64,000 nt of DNA from Rubrivivax albus. Its GTDB lineage: Bacteria > Pseudomonadota > Gammaproteobacteria > Burkholderiales > Burkholderiaceae_C. The notes below the pieces were generated by a model, which ran no database searches, was not told the origin of the DNA, and saw only the letters and a program-made list of their open reading frames with translations. Position numbers and translations under genes: made by a program. The DNA lies in assembly GCF_004016515.1 (NCBI RefSeq), contig NZ_SACT01000002.1, positions 434,001 to 498,000 on the forward strand, written 5' to 3'. Numbering within the stretch: position 1 is the first letter of the stretch; each line of letters opens with the position of its first letter. Positions 7,760 to 16,641 of this stretch are shown here, piece by piece.

Positions 7760-9406
7760 ATGCTCTCCACCTACACCTGGCCCAAGTTTCAAGCCAGCCC
7801 GGCCCCGGAGGTCGGCGGCCCCGTGCGGCGCGTGCCGCTGGTCATCGTCGGTGCCGGCCCGGTGGGCCTGTGCGCCGGCATCGACGCGGCCCAGCGCGGC
7901 CTACAGCCCATCCTGCTGGACGACGACGACACCGTCTCCGTCGGTTCGCGCGGCGTCTGCTACGCCAAGCGCACGCTGGAGATCCTGGACCGGCTGGGCA
8001 CCGGCCAGCGCGTGCTGGACAAGGGCGTCACATGGAACGTGGGCCGCACCTTCGAGGGCGAGCGCGAGGTCTTCAGTTTCGACCTGCTGCCGGAATCGGG
8101 CCACCAGCGCCCGGGCATGGTCAACCTGCAGCAGTACTACCTCGAGGAATACCTGGTCGACCGCGCGCGCGACCTGCCGGCGCTGGACCTGCGCTGGAAA
8201 CACAAGGTGGTGTCGGTGGAGGCGCGCGACGACGGCGCCATCGTGCAGGTGGAGACCGCGCAGGGCCCCTACACACTGCACGCCGACTGGCTGATCGTGG
8301 CCGACGGCGCGCGCAGCCCCATCCGCCGCGCGATGGGCCTGGACATCGAGGGCCACGTCTTCCAGGACCGCTTCCTGATCGCCGACGTGGTGCTCGACGC
8401 GGAACCTTTCCCGCTGGACAAGACCGAGCGCCGCTTCTGGTTCCACCCCACGTTCTTCGCCGGCCAGAGCGCATTGATGCACCGCCAGGCCGACGACGTC
8501 TGGCGGCTGGATTTCCAGCTGGGCTGGGAAGCCGACCCCGAGGCGGAGAAGCAGCCGGAGCGCGTGGAGCCGCGCATCCGCCAGGCGCTGGACCAGCAGG
8601 GCTTCGCCCACATCGGCTTCAAGCTGGAGTGGGTGAGCGTCTACACCTTCCAGTGCCGGCGCATGACCGACTTCCGCCACGGCCGGCTGCTGTTCGTGGG
8701 CGACGCGGCGCACCAGGTGTCCCCGTTCGGCGCGCGCGGCGCCAACTCCGGCATCCAGGACACCGACAACCTGGTCTGGAAGCTGGCCGCGGTGATCCGC
8801 GGCGAGGCACCCGAGTCGCTGCTGGACAGCTACGCGTTCGAGCGCGAACTCGCGGCCGACGAGAACATCCTGAACTCCACGCGCGCCACCGACTTCATGA
8901 CGCCCAAGAGCCGTGCCGCGCAGACGCTGCGCGACGCCGTGCTCAGCCTGGCCGCCACGGTGCCGGGTGTGCGTGCGCTGGTCAACAGCGGGCGGCTGTC
9001 GGTGCCCAGCACCTATGGCGATTCACCGCTGAACACACCAGACGGGGAGGCCTTCGACGGCTGGATGCAACCCGGCGCACCGATGGACGACGCGCCGGTG
9101 CAGGGCCCGCGCGGGTCGTGGCTGCTGCCGCACCTGGGCGAAGGTTTTGCCCTGCTGTACTTCGGCACGCCGGATGCCGCCATGCAGACCGCGCTGAAGG
9201 CGCTGCCGCTGGCCACCCTGCTGGTGGACGGCGAGGCCGCGGGCTTCACCACGGTGAAGGACGTCGAAGGCCTGGTGGCCCGCCGCTGCGGCCTGCCCCC
9301 GGGCGGCTGCCTGCTGGTGCGCCCCGACCAGCACGTGGCGGCGCGTTGGCGGGCCTTCGACGCCGATGCCGTGCGCAGCGCGCTGGCGCGCGCCACGGGC
9401 CACTGA
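7760..9406 (+). CDS. FAD-dependent aromatic monooxygenase (MhpA/PobA superfamily)
   Basis: 548-residue group A flavoprotein hydroxylase. The Rossmann motif [13 protein letters not shown] lies at about residues 30-42. The DG motif is in [11 protein letters not shown], and the GD motif is [19 protein letters not shown]. The C-terminal thioredoxin-like extension is typical of phenol/MhpA-type hydroxylases. It lies in the homogentisate operon 4 nt after the VOC gene. A likely role is hydroxylating a phenolic acid that feeds homogentisate, such as a hydroxyphenylacetate-type compound, but the substrate is inferred from context only. Confidence 0.88.
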   Translation: MLSTYTWPKFQASPAPEVGGPVRRVPLVIVGAGPVGLCAGIDAAQRGLQPILLDDDDTVSVGSRGVCYAKRTLEILDRLGTGQRVLDKGVTWNVGRTFEGEREVFSFDLLPESGHQRPGMVNLQQYYLEEYLVDRARDLPALDLRWKHKVVSVEARDDGAIVQVETAQGPYTLHADWLIVADGARSPIRRAMGLDIEGHVFQDRFLIADVVLDAEPFPLDKTERRFWFHPTFFAGQSALMHRQADDVWRLDFQLGWEADPEAEKQPERVEPRIRQALDQQGFAHIGFKLEWVSVYTFQCRRMTDFRHGRLLFVGDAAHQVSPFGARGANSGIQDTDNLVWKLAAVIRGEAPESLLDSYAFERELAADENILNSTRATDFMTPKSRAAQTLRDAVLSLAATVPGVRALVNSGRLSVPSTYGDSPLNTPDGEAFDGWMQPGAPMDDAPVQGPRGSWLLPHLGEGFALLYFGTPDAAMQTALKALPLATLLVDGEAAGFTTVKDVEGLVARRCGLPPGGCLLVRPDQHVAARWRAFDADAVRSALARATGH

Positions 9407-9418
9407 GGAGCCGACACG

Positions 9419-9667
9419 ATGAACACGACCCATCTCAACACCCGGCCCAACTTCGGCGTCCCCGGCGAGCGCTACCGCCACCCCTACATGCCGGGCGACG
9501 CCTTCTACGACCGCCTGGTCAGCGCCCACCGCGACCTCAGCGACGCGCAGAGCGAGATGCTCAACGCTCGCCTGGTGCTGCTGCTGGCCAACCACATCGG
9601 CGACCTGCGGGTGCTGGACGAGGCGATCGCGGTCGCCCGCGACGGCGTGGAACAGGTGCGCCCATGA
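9419..9667 (+). CDS. DUF2783 small protein
   Basis: 82-residue soluble protein with no signal peptide or membrane segment, recognisable as DUF2783. This family is repeatedly found beside an MhpA-like flavoprotein and hmgA in Burkholderiales. The middle part is helical. It follows the monooxygenase by 12 nt with GAGGAG upstream, and overlaps hmgA by 4 nt (ATGA), so its translation is coupled to the dioxygenase. It may be an accessory or stabilising partner of one of its neighbours; no direct evidence of function is visible. Confidence 0.8.
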   Translation: MNTTHLNTRPNFGVPGERYRHPYMPGDAFYDRLVSAHRDLSDAQSEMLNARLVLLLANHIGDLRVLDEAIAVARDGVEQVRP

Positions 9668-10950
9668 CCTTGGCCTACCTCACCGGCTTCGGCAATCAGT
9701 TCGCCACCGAAGCCGTGCCCGGTACGTTGCCGGTGGGCCGCAACAGCCCGCAGCGCGTGGCCCACGGGCTGTACGCGGAGTTGCTGTCCGGCAGCGCCTT
9801 CACCGCGCCGCGCGCCGAGAACCGCCGCACCTGGATGTACCGCCGCCAGCCCAGCGTGGTGGTCGGCGGCTACGAGGCGCTGGACCTCCCGTTCTGGCGC
9901 ACCGGCGCAGCCGCGGGCGTGGACGTGCCGCCGGACCCGCTGCGCTGGCACCCGGCCGCGGCGCCCGAGGGCGAAGTCGACTTCATCGACGGCCTGCGCA
10001 CGCTGGTGCTCAACGGCGATGCCGACGCGCAGACCGGGGTGGCCGCGCACGTGGTCTTCGCCAACCACTCGATGGACCGGCGCGCGCTGGTCAATGCCGA
10101 CGGCGAGATGCTGGTCGTGCCGCAGAGCGGGCGTTTCACGTTCACCACCGAGCTCGGCGTGCTGCAGGCCGAACCCGGCCAGGTGGTGCTGCTGCCGCGT
10201 GGCCTGGCCTTCAAGGTGGCGGTCGACGGCCCCAGCACAGCCTACGTCTGCGAGAACCACGGCGCGCCCTTCCGCCTGCCCGAGCTCGGCCCCATCGGCA
10301 GCAACGGCCTGGCCAACCCGCGCGACTTCGAGCACCCGGTGGCCACCTTCGAGGACACGCCCGGCCCTTACGAGATCGTCAAGAAGACCGGCGGCCTGTT
10401 CTGGCGCGCCACGCAGGGCCACACGCCGTTCGACGTGGTGGCCTGGCACGGCAACCTGGCCCCCTGCCGCTACGACACGCGGCACTTCATGGTCATCGGC
10501 TCGATCAGCTTCGACCACCCGGATCCCAGCATCTTCACCGTGCTCACCAGCCCCAGCGACACGCCGGGGGTGGCCAACTGCGACTTCGTGATCTTCCCGC
10601 CGCGCTGGCTGGTGGCCGAGGACAGCTTCCGCCCGCCCTGGTACCACCGCAACGTGATGAGCGAGTTCATGGGCCTGGTCTACGGCCAGTACGACGCCAA
10701 GCCCGAGGGCTTCCGCCCCGGCGGCGCCAGCCTGCACAACAGCATGGTGCCGCATGGGCCCGACACCGAAGCGTTCACCAAGGCCAGCAGCGCGCCGCTG
10801 GCGCCGCACAAGCTCGACGCCACGCTGGCCTTCATGTTCGAGAGCCGCTGGCGCTTCAAGCCCACCGCGTGGGCCATGCGCGACGGCGCGCGCGATGCGC
10901 GGTACGCTGAGTGCTGGTCAGGACTCGCCGACAACTTCAAGCGCCCATGA
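9664..10950 (+). CDS. hmgA: Homogentisate 1,2-dioxygenase
   Basis: 428-residue enzyme that opens the aromatic ring of homogentisate with O2 and Fe(II) to give maleylacetoacetate, the central step of tyrosine and phenylacetate-type catabolism. The start [11 protein letters not shown] is the family hallmark. The iron ligands are visible as the His in RPPWYHRN, the Glu in [10 protein letters not shown] and the His in SMVPHGPD. Length is normal. ATGA overlaps join it to DUF2783 before it and to fahA after it. The same frame is open upstream through the monooxygenase gene, but the ATG at 9664 is the conserved start. Confidence 0.97.
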   Translation: MTLAYLTGFGNQFATEAVPGTLPVGRNSPQRVAHGLYAELLSGSAFTAPRAENRRTWMYRRQPSVVVGGYEALDLPFWRTGAAAGVDVPPDPLRWHPAAAPEGEVDFIDGLRTLVLNGDADAQTGVAAHVVFANHSMDRRALVNADGEMLVVPQSGRFTFTTELGVLQAEPGQVVLLPRGLAFKVAVDGPSTAYVCENHGAPFRLPELGPIGSNGLANPRDFEHPVATFEDTPGPYEIVKKTGGLFWRATQGHTPFDVVAWHGNLAPCRYDTRHFMVIGSISFDHPDPSIFTVLTSPSDTPGVANCDFVIFPPRWLVAEDSFRPPWYHRNVMSEFMGLVYGQYDAKPEGFRPGGASLHNSMVPHGPDTEAFTKASSAPLAPHKLDATLAFMFESRWRFKPTAWAMRDGARDARYAECWSGLADNFKRP

Positions 10951-12245
10951 ACCTCACCGACGCCACCCACGACCCGAAGCTGCGCAGCTGGGTCGAATCG
11001 GCCAACGCCGCCGACACCGACTTCCCGATCCAGAACCTGCCTTACGGCCGTTTCCGCCGCGCGAAGACGGACGAGCCCTGGCGCATCGGCGTGGCCATCG
11101 GCGACCAGATCCTGGACCTCAAGCTGGCCGCCGAACAGTGCCCCTGGGGCGACGGCGTGCCCGAGCTGCTGCGCCCGCTGTCCGACGGCGACCTCAACAC
11201 CTTCATGGCGCTGGGCCTGGACGCGCGCAAACGCCTGCGCGAAGCGCTGTCGACCGCGCTGGCCGAAGGTAGCGACCAGGGCCCCTTCCTGGAGCTGTGC
11301 CTGCTGCCGCAGGACCAGGCGCAGATGGCCCTGCCCTGTGCCATCGGCGACTACACCGACTTCTACACCGGCATCCACCACGCCACCGCGGTGGGCAAGC
11401 TGTTCCGGCCGGACAACCCGCTGCTGCCCAACTACAAGTGGGTGCCCATCGGCTACCACGGGCGCGTGTCGTCGATCGGCGTCAGCGGCCAGCAGGTGAA
11501 GCGCCCGATGGGCCAGACCGCGCCCGCCGCCGGCGACACCACCCCGGCCTTCGGCCCCTGCAAGCGCCTGGACTACGAACTGGAACTGGGCATCCTGGTG
11601 GGCACCGGCAACGAGCTCGGCAGCCCGAAGACCATGGAGCAGGCCGAGACCGACTGGTTCGGCCTGGTGCTGCTCAACGACTGGTCGGCGCGCGACATCC
11701 AGGCCTGGGAATACCAGCCGCTGGGCCCGTTCCTGTCGAAGAACTTCGCCACCACGATCTCGCCCTGGGTGGTCACGCGCGAGGCGCTGCTGCCCTACCG
11801 CGTGCCTTTCGCCCATCCATCTGGCGAGCCGCAGCCGCTGCCCTACCTGAACGCGGCGCTCGACGCCGCCGCCGGCGCGATGGACATCACGCTGGAGGTC
11901 TGGCTGCAGACGGCGCAGATGGGCGCGCCGCAGAAGCTGATGCAGAGCAACTTCCGCGACAGCTGGTGGACGGTGGCGCAGCTGCTGACCCACCACACCG
12001 CCGGCGGCTGCAACCTGCAGCCCGGCGACCTGCTGGGCAGCGGCACGCAGAGCGGCCCCGCGCCCGGCCAGGGCGGCTCGCTGCTGGAGCTGACGAACGG
12101 CGGCAAGGCGCCGCTGACGCTGAGTACCGGCGAGACGCGCACCTTCCTGCAGGACGGCGACACCGTGATCCTGCGTGCCGTGTGCAGCGGGCCGGGCAAG
12201 GCCCGCATCGGGCTGGGCGAGGCGCGCGGGACCATCGTCGGCTGA
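10947..12245 (+). CDS. fahA: Fumarylacetoacetase
   Basis: 432-residue hydrolase that splits fumarylacetoacetate into fumarate and acetoacetate, the last step of the homogentisate pathway. Metal and catalytic regions are visible: [12 protein letters not shown] with the Asp ligand and catalytic His, [10 protein letters not shown] with the Glu ligands, and [14 protein letters not shown] with the Asp ligand. Length is normal for the family. It overlaps hmgA by 4 nt and is followed by a GC-rich hairpin, so it closes the operon. No maleylacetoacetate isomerase is encoded beside it. Confidence 0.96.
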   Translation: MNLTDATHDPKLRSWVESANAADTDFPIQNLPYGRFRRAKTDEPWRIGVAIGDQILDLKLAAEQCPWGDGVPELLRPLSDGDLNTFMALGLDARKRLREALSTALAEGSDQGPFLELCLLPQDQAQMALPCAIGDYTDFYTGIHHATAVGKLFRPDNPLLPNYKWVPIGYHGRVSSIGVSGQQVKRPMGQTAPAAGDTTPAFGPCKRLDYELELGILVGTGNELGSPKTMEQAETDWFGLVLLNDWSARDIQAWEYQPLGPFLSKNFATTISPWVVTREALLPYRVPFAHPSGEPQPLPYLNAALDAAAGAMDITLEVWLQTAQMGAPQKLMQSNFRDSWWTVAQLLTHHTAGGCNLQPGDLLGSGTQSGPAPGQGGSLLELTNGGKAPLTLSTGETRTFLQDGDTVILRAVCSGPGKARIGLGEARGTIVG

Positions 12246-12254
12246 CCGGCTGGT

Positions 12255-12271
12255 CGGGCCCCATGGGCCCG
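12255..12271 (+). terminator. Hairpin after fahA
   Basis: CGGGCCC, loop CAT, GGGCCCG: a perfect 7-bp stem 9 nt after the fahA stop. No T-run follows, so it may act weakly or with Rho. It separates the homogentisate operon from the next promoter at about 12332-12360. Confidence 0.5.
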
Positions 12272-12337
12272 GCGCCGGAAGGCAGCGCGCCCGCCATGCC
12301 GGGTTCATCCCCATGACCGCGCAGGGTCGGCGCTTTA

Positions 12338-12357
12338 ATATTCGTACATTCGAATAT
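12338..12357 (+). promoter_or_regulatory. ArsR-type operator (ATTC-N8-GAAT) over the promoter of the sulfur-type operon
   Basis: Perfect inverted repeat ATATTCG-N6-CGAATAT. It contains ATTC-N8-GAAT, the spacing I recall for SqrR/BigR/YgaV persulfide-responsive ArsR repressors. A -10-like TATAGT lies at 12355-12360, so the operator fills the spacer between -35 and -10, ideal for repression. The first gene starts at 12390. The ArsR gene at the end of this operon (14577-14987) is the obvious candidate regulator. Confidence 0.75.
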
Positions 12358-12389
12358 AGTTGCCGGACCTCGATGACGTCCCGCCCGTG

Positions 12390-13325
12390 ATGATGCTGCG
12401 CTCCTGGCTCCTGCTCGGCGGCCTGTTCTGGGCCGTCTGCGCTGCCGCATGGGCGCAGGTGCCCAAGGCGGAGGAGGTGGTGCCGGGCGTGTGGTTCGTG
12501 CAGGGCGTGTCGGCGCTGGGCTCGGCGGCCAACCGCAACTTCATCTCCAATGCCGCCTTCGTGGTCACGAACGACGGCGTGGTGGTGATCGACGCGCTGG
12601 GCTCGCCGCCGCTGGCGCAGGAACTGCTGGCCGAGATCCGCCGTGTCACCGACAAGCCGGTGCGCCAGGTCATCGTCACCCACTACCACGCCGACCACGT
12701 CTACGGCCTGCAGACCTTCAAGGCCGCGGGTGCGGAGGTCATTGCGCACGCACGCTCGGCCGAGTACCTGCAATCCGACACCGCCCGGCTGCGCCTTGAG
12801 GCCAGCCGCGAGGACCTGTTCCCCTGGGTCGACGAGACCACACACCTGGTGCCGCCCGACCGTCGGCTCACCGGCCCGGTCACGCTGACCCTGGGTGGCC
12901 TGCGCTTCGAGATCAGCCACGCCGGCCCGGCCCACACGCCCGAGGACATCGTGGTCTGGGTGCCGGAGAAGCGCGTGCTCTTCGTCGGCGACCTGGTCTT
13001 CCGCGGCCGCATCCCGTTCGTCGGCCTGGCCGACAGCGGCGCCTGGGTGCAGGCGCTGGACCGGCTGCTGGCCTACGACGCGGCACTCATCGTGCCCGGC
13101 CACGGCGCCGTATCGGCGCAGGCCAGAGAGGACCTGCAGCTCACCCGCGACTACCTGCTGCACCTGCGCAACAGCATGGGCAAGGCCGCCGCCGACCTCG
13201 AGCCCTTCGAGGACGCCTACGCGCACACCGACTGGTCGCGTTTCGAACACCTGCCGCTGTTCCGTGCCGCCAACCGCATCAACGCCTACAACACCTACCT
13301 GCTGATGGAGCGGCAAGGGCGATGA
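12390..13325 (+). CDS. SoxH-like MBL-fold metallohydrolase, exported
   Basis: 311-residue protein with an N-terminal signal peptide (to about Ala22) and a metallo-beta-lactamase domain. All metal ligands are present: THYHADH (residues 97-103), His in HAGPAHTPED, Asp in FVGDLVF and His in VPGHGAV. It resembles the SoxH and quinoprotein-relay metallohydrolases found with sulfur-oxidation genes. GTG 12387, ATG 12390 and ATG 12393 are all possible starts; 12390 is used here. It is the first gene after the ATTC-N8-GAAT operator and overlaps the thioredoxin-like gene by 4 nt. Substrate unknown, perhaps a sulfur-containing ester or persulfide. Confidence 0.85.
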   Translation: MMLRSWLLLGGLFWAVCAAAWAQVPKAEEVVPGVWFVQGVSALGSAANRNFISNAAFVVTNDGVVVIDALGSPPLAQELLAEIRRVTDKPVRQVIVTHYHADHVYGLQTFKAAGAEVIAHARSAEYLQSDTARLRLEASREDLFPWVDETTHLVPPDRRLTGPVTLTLGGLRFEISHAGPAHTPEDIVVWVPEKRVLFVGDLVFRGRIPFVGLADSGAWVQALDRLLAYDAALIVPGHGAVSAQAREDLQLTRDYLLHLRNSMGKAAADLEPFEDAYAHTDWSRFEHLPLFRAANRINAYNTYLLMERQGR

Positions 13326-13801
13326 GGCGACGTTCGCTGCTCCTCGCCTCGGCCGGCATGGCCTGCGCCGGCGGAGCCTCGGCCATCGCGCGTGGCGACA
13401 TCGTCGCCTGGCCCGACGGCGTGACCCTGCTGGACGGCAACCCCTGGGCACCGAAACCGGGCCATGCCCAGATCATCGTGCGCTGGGCCACCTGGTGCGG
13501 CTTCTGCCGCCGGCACAACACGCACCTGAACGCGCTGGTGCGGTCCCTGCCCGCCGACGCGCCGCTGCAGGTGCTGGGCGTGGCCGGCGACCGCGACGCC
13601 GAGGCCGTTCGCCGCCATATGGATCGCGAAGGCTTTGCCTTTCCGGTGACACTGGACCAGGCCGGCTTCGCCACCCTGTCAGCCGCACGCCGGGTGATTC
13701 CGTTGACAATCACGGTCGACCGCCAGGGGCGGCTGCGGGAGATCATTCCCGGCGAAATGGCCGAAGCCGACGTGATGGCCCTGGCCGCCCTGGTCCGATG
13801 A
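13322..13801 (+). CDS. Periplasmic thioredoxin-like protein (TlpA/SoxW type)
   Basis: 159 residues. A twin-Arg-like N-terminus (MRRRSLLLASAGMACAGG) serves as signal peptide, followed by a thioredoxin fold with the redox motif WCGFC and a cis-Pro region near RVIPLTITV. It likely reduces disulfides or handles persulfides in the periplasm, for example keeping partner cytochromes or sulfur carriers reduced. It is joined by ATGA to the MBL gene and lies 41 nt before the first cytochrome gene. The fold is certain; the partner is inferred from the operon. Confidence 0.85.
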   Translation: MRRRSLLLASAGMACAGGASAIARGDIVAWPDGVTLLDGNPWAPKPGHAQIIVRWATWCGFCRRHNTHLNALVRSLPADAPLQVLGVAGDRDAEAVRRHMDREGFAFPVTLDQAGFATLSAARRVIPLTITVDRQGRLREIIPGEMAEADVMALAALVR

Positions 13802-13842
13802 CGTTCTCATTCCTCAACCCCCGTTCGACAAGGAACCGATCG

Positions 13843-14157
13843 ATGTCCCGTCTGTCTCTCGCCGTTGCCGCGCTCGCCCTGGGTGCCGCCGCCACGCCGG
13901 CCTTCGCCAACCTGGCGCTGGCGCAGAAGAACGCCTGCATGGCCTGCCATGCGGTGGACAAGAAGCTGGTCGGCCCGTCTTACGCCGACGTGGCCAAGAA
14001 GTACGCGGGCCAGAAGGACGCCGTCGACAAGCTCAAGGCCAGCATCAAGGCCGGCGGTTCTGGCAAGTGGGGCCCGGTGCCGATGCCGCCCCAGGCGCAG
14101 CTCAGCGACGCCGACCTGAACACGCTGGCCACCTGGATCCTGGGCGGCGCCAAGTGA
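13843..14157 (+). CDS. Class I c-type cytochrome (c551/c552 type)
   Basis: 104-residue periplasmic cytochrome. A signal peptide ends at about AFA (residue 22). The haem-binding motif CMACH follows, and the axial Met is in VPMPPQAQLSD near the C-terminus, as in small c551/c552 electron carriers. The ribosome site AAGGAA precedes the ATG at 13843. It overlaps the next cytochrome gene by 1 nt (TGATG). It probably carries electrons from the operon's redox chemistry to a terminal oxidase. Confidence 0.92.
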   Translation: MSRLSLAVAALALGAAATPAFANLALAQKNACMACHAVDKKLVGPSYADVAKKYAGQKDAVDKLKASIKAGGSGKWGPVPMPPQAQLSDADLNTLATWILGGAK

Positions 14158-14525
14158 TGGCCTGGGCCCGCGCAACCTCACTGACGCGGGCCCTGGGTCG
14201 GGCCGCCGCCCTGGCGGCCCTGCCCCTGTCCGCGTTCGCGGACGCCGGCACGCCGGCGCTGTTCCACGGTGCCGACCTGAAGCTCGGCGAACAGCTGATC
14301 GTCGAGCACAAGTGCAACGCCTGCCACATCCGCCGCGTGGGCGGTGACGGCAGCGCCATCTACAAGCCGCAGGGCCGCATCAACACGCCGGGCGCCTTGC
14401 GCGGCATGGTCGACTACTGCAGCACCGAACTGAACCTGGGCCTGTTCCCCGAGGAAGTGACCGCCGTGGCCGCCGTGCTGCAGCGCGACCATTACCGGTT
14501 CAGCCCCCGTCCGCCCGCCCGCTGA
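14157..14525 (+). CDS. Small c-type cytochrome, divergent
   Basis: 122 residues with a signal peptide (to about Ala30) and one haem motif CNACH. A distal Met may be in LRGMVDYC. The second half also has a free Cys (DYCSTELN) and ends with a family pattern that I do not recognise. It starts with ATG overlapping the stop of the upstream cytochrome. The pair may form an electron relay for a sulfur-compound oxidation or reduction step. The family beyond cytochrome c is not assigned. Confidence 0.85.
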   Translation: MAWARATSLTRALGRAAALAALPLSAFADAGTPALFHGADLKLGEQLIVEHKCNACHIRRVGGDGSAIYKPQGRINTPGALRGMVDYCSTELNLGLFPEEVTAVAAVLQRDHYRFSPRPPAR

Positions 14526-14576
14526 ACGCGGGCTTGACGGCCTGCGTTCGCGCACAACATCATCGGAGCCGAATAG

Positions 14577-14987
14577 ATGGATATGCGCATGAAATCAGAG
14601 GCTGATGGAGCACCGGCGGTCGTCGACGAGGCGCTGGGCGAATCCGACGAGGTCTTCTCCTCGGCCGCCGAACTGTTCCGGCTGCTGTCCACGCCCATCC
14701 GGCTGAAGATCATCAGCGCGCTGTGCCAGACGGAGAAGAACGTCTCGCAGCTGCTGCACGAGATCGACACCACCCAGCCCAACATGAGCCAGCACCTGTC
14801 GACGCTGTACCGCGCCGGCGTGCTGAGCCGCCGGCGTGACGCCACGCAGATCTACTACCGCATCGGCAACGAGCGTGCGGCCACGCTGTGCCGGGCCGTG
14901 TGCATGCAGATTGCCCTGGAGGCCGACGACGACGTCGAGATGCCGGCCGCCGATCGCCTGACCCTGCAGCCCGGCGACCGCGCCTGA
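14577..14987 (+). CDS. ArsR-family regulator with candidate thiol switch
   Basis: 136-residue winged-helix repressor. The core LLSTPIRLKIISALCQTEK and the recognition helix TTQPNMSQHLSTLYRAGVL are typical of ArsR. It has Cys50 in the helix after the first turn and Cys105/Cys109 in the C-terminal helix. A similar placement of two cysteines forms a tetrasulfide or disulfide switch in the SqrR/BigR group. GGAG at 14565-14568 precedes the ATG. It is the last gene of the MBL-thioredoxin-cytochrome operon, whose promoter carries the matching operator at 12338-12357, which suggests autorepression. Metal sensing by another site is not excluded. Confidence 0.85.
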   Translation: MDMRMKSEADGAPAVVDEALGESDEVFSSAAELFRLLSTPIRLKIISALCQTEKNVSQLLHEIDTTQPNMSQHLSTLYRAGVLSRRRDATQIYYRIGNERAATLCRAVCMQIALEADDDVEMPAADRLTLQPGDRA

Positions 14988-15006
14988 GCGGGCCGGGCGG
15001 CCCGCT
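14987..15006 (+). terminator. Hairpin at the end of the ArsR operon
   Basis: AGCGGGCC, loop GGGC, GGCCCGCT, starting on the last base of the arsR-type stop codon. Strong 8-bp stem without a clear T-run. The remaining 110 nt before the hydrolase start hold no gene. Confidence 0.5.
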
Positions 15007-15117
15007 GTCGCCTGCGCGACGCGCCGCCAGCGGGCTTTCCCGATGCTGGATCGGGCCGCGCGCCGCTAGCCTGTCGTGTCCCGGCCCGACCGGGCCCACG
15101 CAGTGCAGGAGACACCC

Positions 15118-16602
15118 ATGACCCCGACCCCCTTGTTCCGCCCGGCCGCGCTGGCTGCGGCGGTGCTGCTGGCCGCCTGCGGTGGCAGCGACGACAACGG
15201 CCCCACCTTCGAACCCCCGCCGCCGGTGGCCGAGGAGACACGCGAGCACGACAGCCGCGTGTTCACCGCGGACGTGGCCTCCACCACCTTCGCTGCGCTG
15301 ACCGTGGGCGCCGGCGACCAGACCAACGTGGCCAACACCAGCCGCTGGGCCGGCGTGATCGACGGCGCCGCCTACCGTGTGGAGGTGCCGGCCAACTGGA
15401 ACGGCCGCCTCGTGATGTACGCGCACGGCTACGCGGGCAACGGCCCGGACCTGGCGGTGCAGAACCCCTCGATCCGCCGCCACCTGATCGACAACGGCTA
15501 CGCCTGGGCGGCGTCGAGCTACCGGGCCAACTACTACGACGTGCGCGCCGGCGTGGAGGACACCAACGCCCTGGCGCTGGCCTTCAACCGCATCGCCGAA
15601 GCCGCCGGCCGCCCGCTGGCGGCCCCGGAGCGCATCTACATCATCGGCCACTCGATGGGCGGCCACATCGCCGGTGCCGCGGTGGAGGCCGAGACCCTGG
15701 CCACGGCCGTCAACAAGGTGGCCTACCACGGCGCCGTGCCCATGTGCGGCGTGATGGGCGACACCAAGCTCTTCGACACCTTCGCCGCCGTGCAGGTGGC
15801 TGCGCAGGTGCTGGCCGGCGTGCCCGACCACCCCACGGCCGACTGGACCAGCATCGTCGGCCCGGTGACGGCCACGCTGTTCAGCAGCTTCCCCAACCCG
15901 GCGGCACCGCAGGCACAGATCGCGCCCACCACCGCCGGCCTGCCCTTTGTGTCGGTGCTGCAGAACCTCACCGGCGGGCCGCGGCCGATGTTCGACCTCG
16001 GCCTGGCCTTCGGCGGCAGCTTCCCGTTCATGTGGGGCAACCTGGGCGGCGATGGCACGATCACCGGCATCCTGAACAAGAACGTGCTCGACACGCAGGA
16101 CGTGGTCTACACCATCGACGGCCAGGCCGACGCCAGCGCGGCCCTGAACGCCGCGGCGCAGCGCCTGGTGGCCGAGGCCGACGCCAACCGCCTGCGCACC
16201 GACGGCCTGCGCTGGATCCCGCAGGTCAATGGCGAATTCAGCGTGCCGGTGGTCACCATCCACACGCTGGGTGACCTGTTCGTGCCCTTCAACATGCAGC
16301 AGGTCTATGCACAGCGCGCCGCCGCCGCTGGCAGCAGCGGCATGCTGGTGCAGCGCGCCATCCGCGGCGTGAGCCACTGCGACTTCACCATCGCCGAGCA
16401 GGTGCGTGCCTTCGAGGACATGGTGGCCTGGGAACAGGGCGGGGACAAGCCCGAGGGCGACGACATGCTCGACGCCGCCACGGTGGGCGCCAGCGACTAC
16501 GGCTGCCGCTTCACCGACAACACGCTGGGCGCCGACGACAGCGGCACCACGCAGGCGCTGCGGCCCACCGCGGCTGCGCTGCGGCCCTGCCCGGCGAGCT
16601 GA
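15118..16602 (+). CDS. Alpha/beta-hydrolase lipoprotein
   Basis: 494 residues. A lipoprotein signal ends in LLAAC (Cys21) followed by GGSDD, so the mature protein is membrane-anchored, probably on the outer membrane. The nucleophile elbow is GHSMGGH, and the oxyanion region is YAHGYAGNG. The acid is likely Asp in HTLGDLFVP and the catalytic His is in GVSHCDF. It is a serine esterase or lipase-like enzyme with a large insertion between the nucleophile and the acid. A GGAGACA ribosome site precedes the ATG. The substrate is not recognisable. It is monocistronic, ending at a bidirectional hairpin. Confidence 0.8.
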   Translation: MTPTPLFRPAALAAAVLLAACGGSDDNGPTFEPPPPVAEETREHDSRVFTADVASTTFAALTVGAGDQTNVANTSRWAGVIDGAAYRVEVPANWNGRLVMYAHGYAGNGPDLAVQNPSIRRHLIDNGYAWAASSYRANYYDVRAGVEDTNALALAFNRIAEAAGRPLAAPERIYIIGHSMGGHIAGAAVEAETLATAVNKVAYHGAVPMCGVMGDTKLFDTFAAVQVAAQVLAGVPDHPTADWTSIVGPVTATLFSSFPNPAAPQAQIAPTTAGLPFVSVLQNLTGGPRPMFDLGLAFGGSFPFMWGNLGGDGTITGILNKNVLDTQDVVYTIDGQADASAALNAAAQRLVAEADANRLRTDGLRWIPQVNGEFSVPVVTIHTLGDLFVPFNMQQVYAQRAAAAGSSGMLVQRAIRGVSHCDFTIAEQVRAFEDMVAWEQGGDKPEGDDMLDAATVGASDYGCRFTDNTLGADDSGTTQALRPTAAALRPCPAS

Positions 16603-16617
16603 CCTCTGCCATGAAGT

Positions 16618-16639
16618 CCCGGCAGCCGAGGCTGCCGGG
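16618..16639. terminator. Bidirectional terminator hairpin between convergent genes
   Basis: CCCGGCAGCC, loop GA, GGCTGCCGGG: a perfect 10-bp stem exactly between the stops of the hydrolase (16602) and the LemA gene (16642, opposite strand). Confidence 0.75.
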
Positions 16640-16641
16640 CG

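Noticed and set aside
7870..9663. Frame open through the monooxygenase gene in phase with hmgA, suggesting a 1026-residue fusion
   Set aside because: The upstream part is Arg/Gly/Pro-rich shadow translation of the flavoprotein; hmgA has its own conserved start at 9664 coupled by ATGA.
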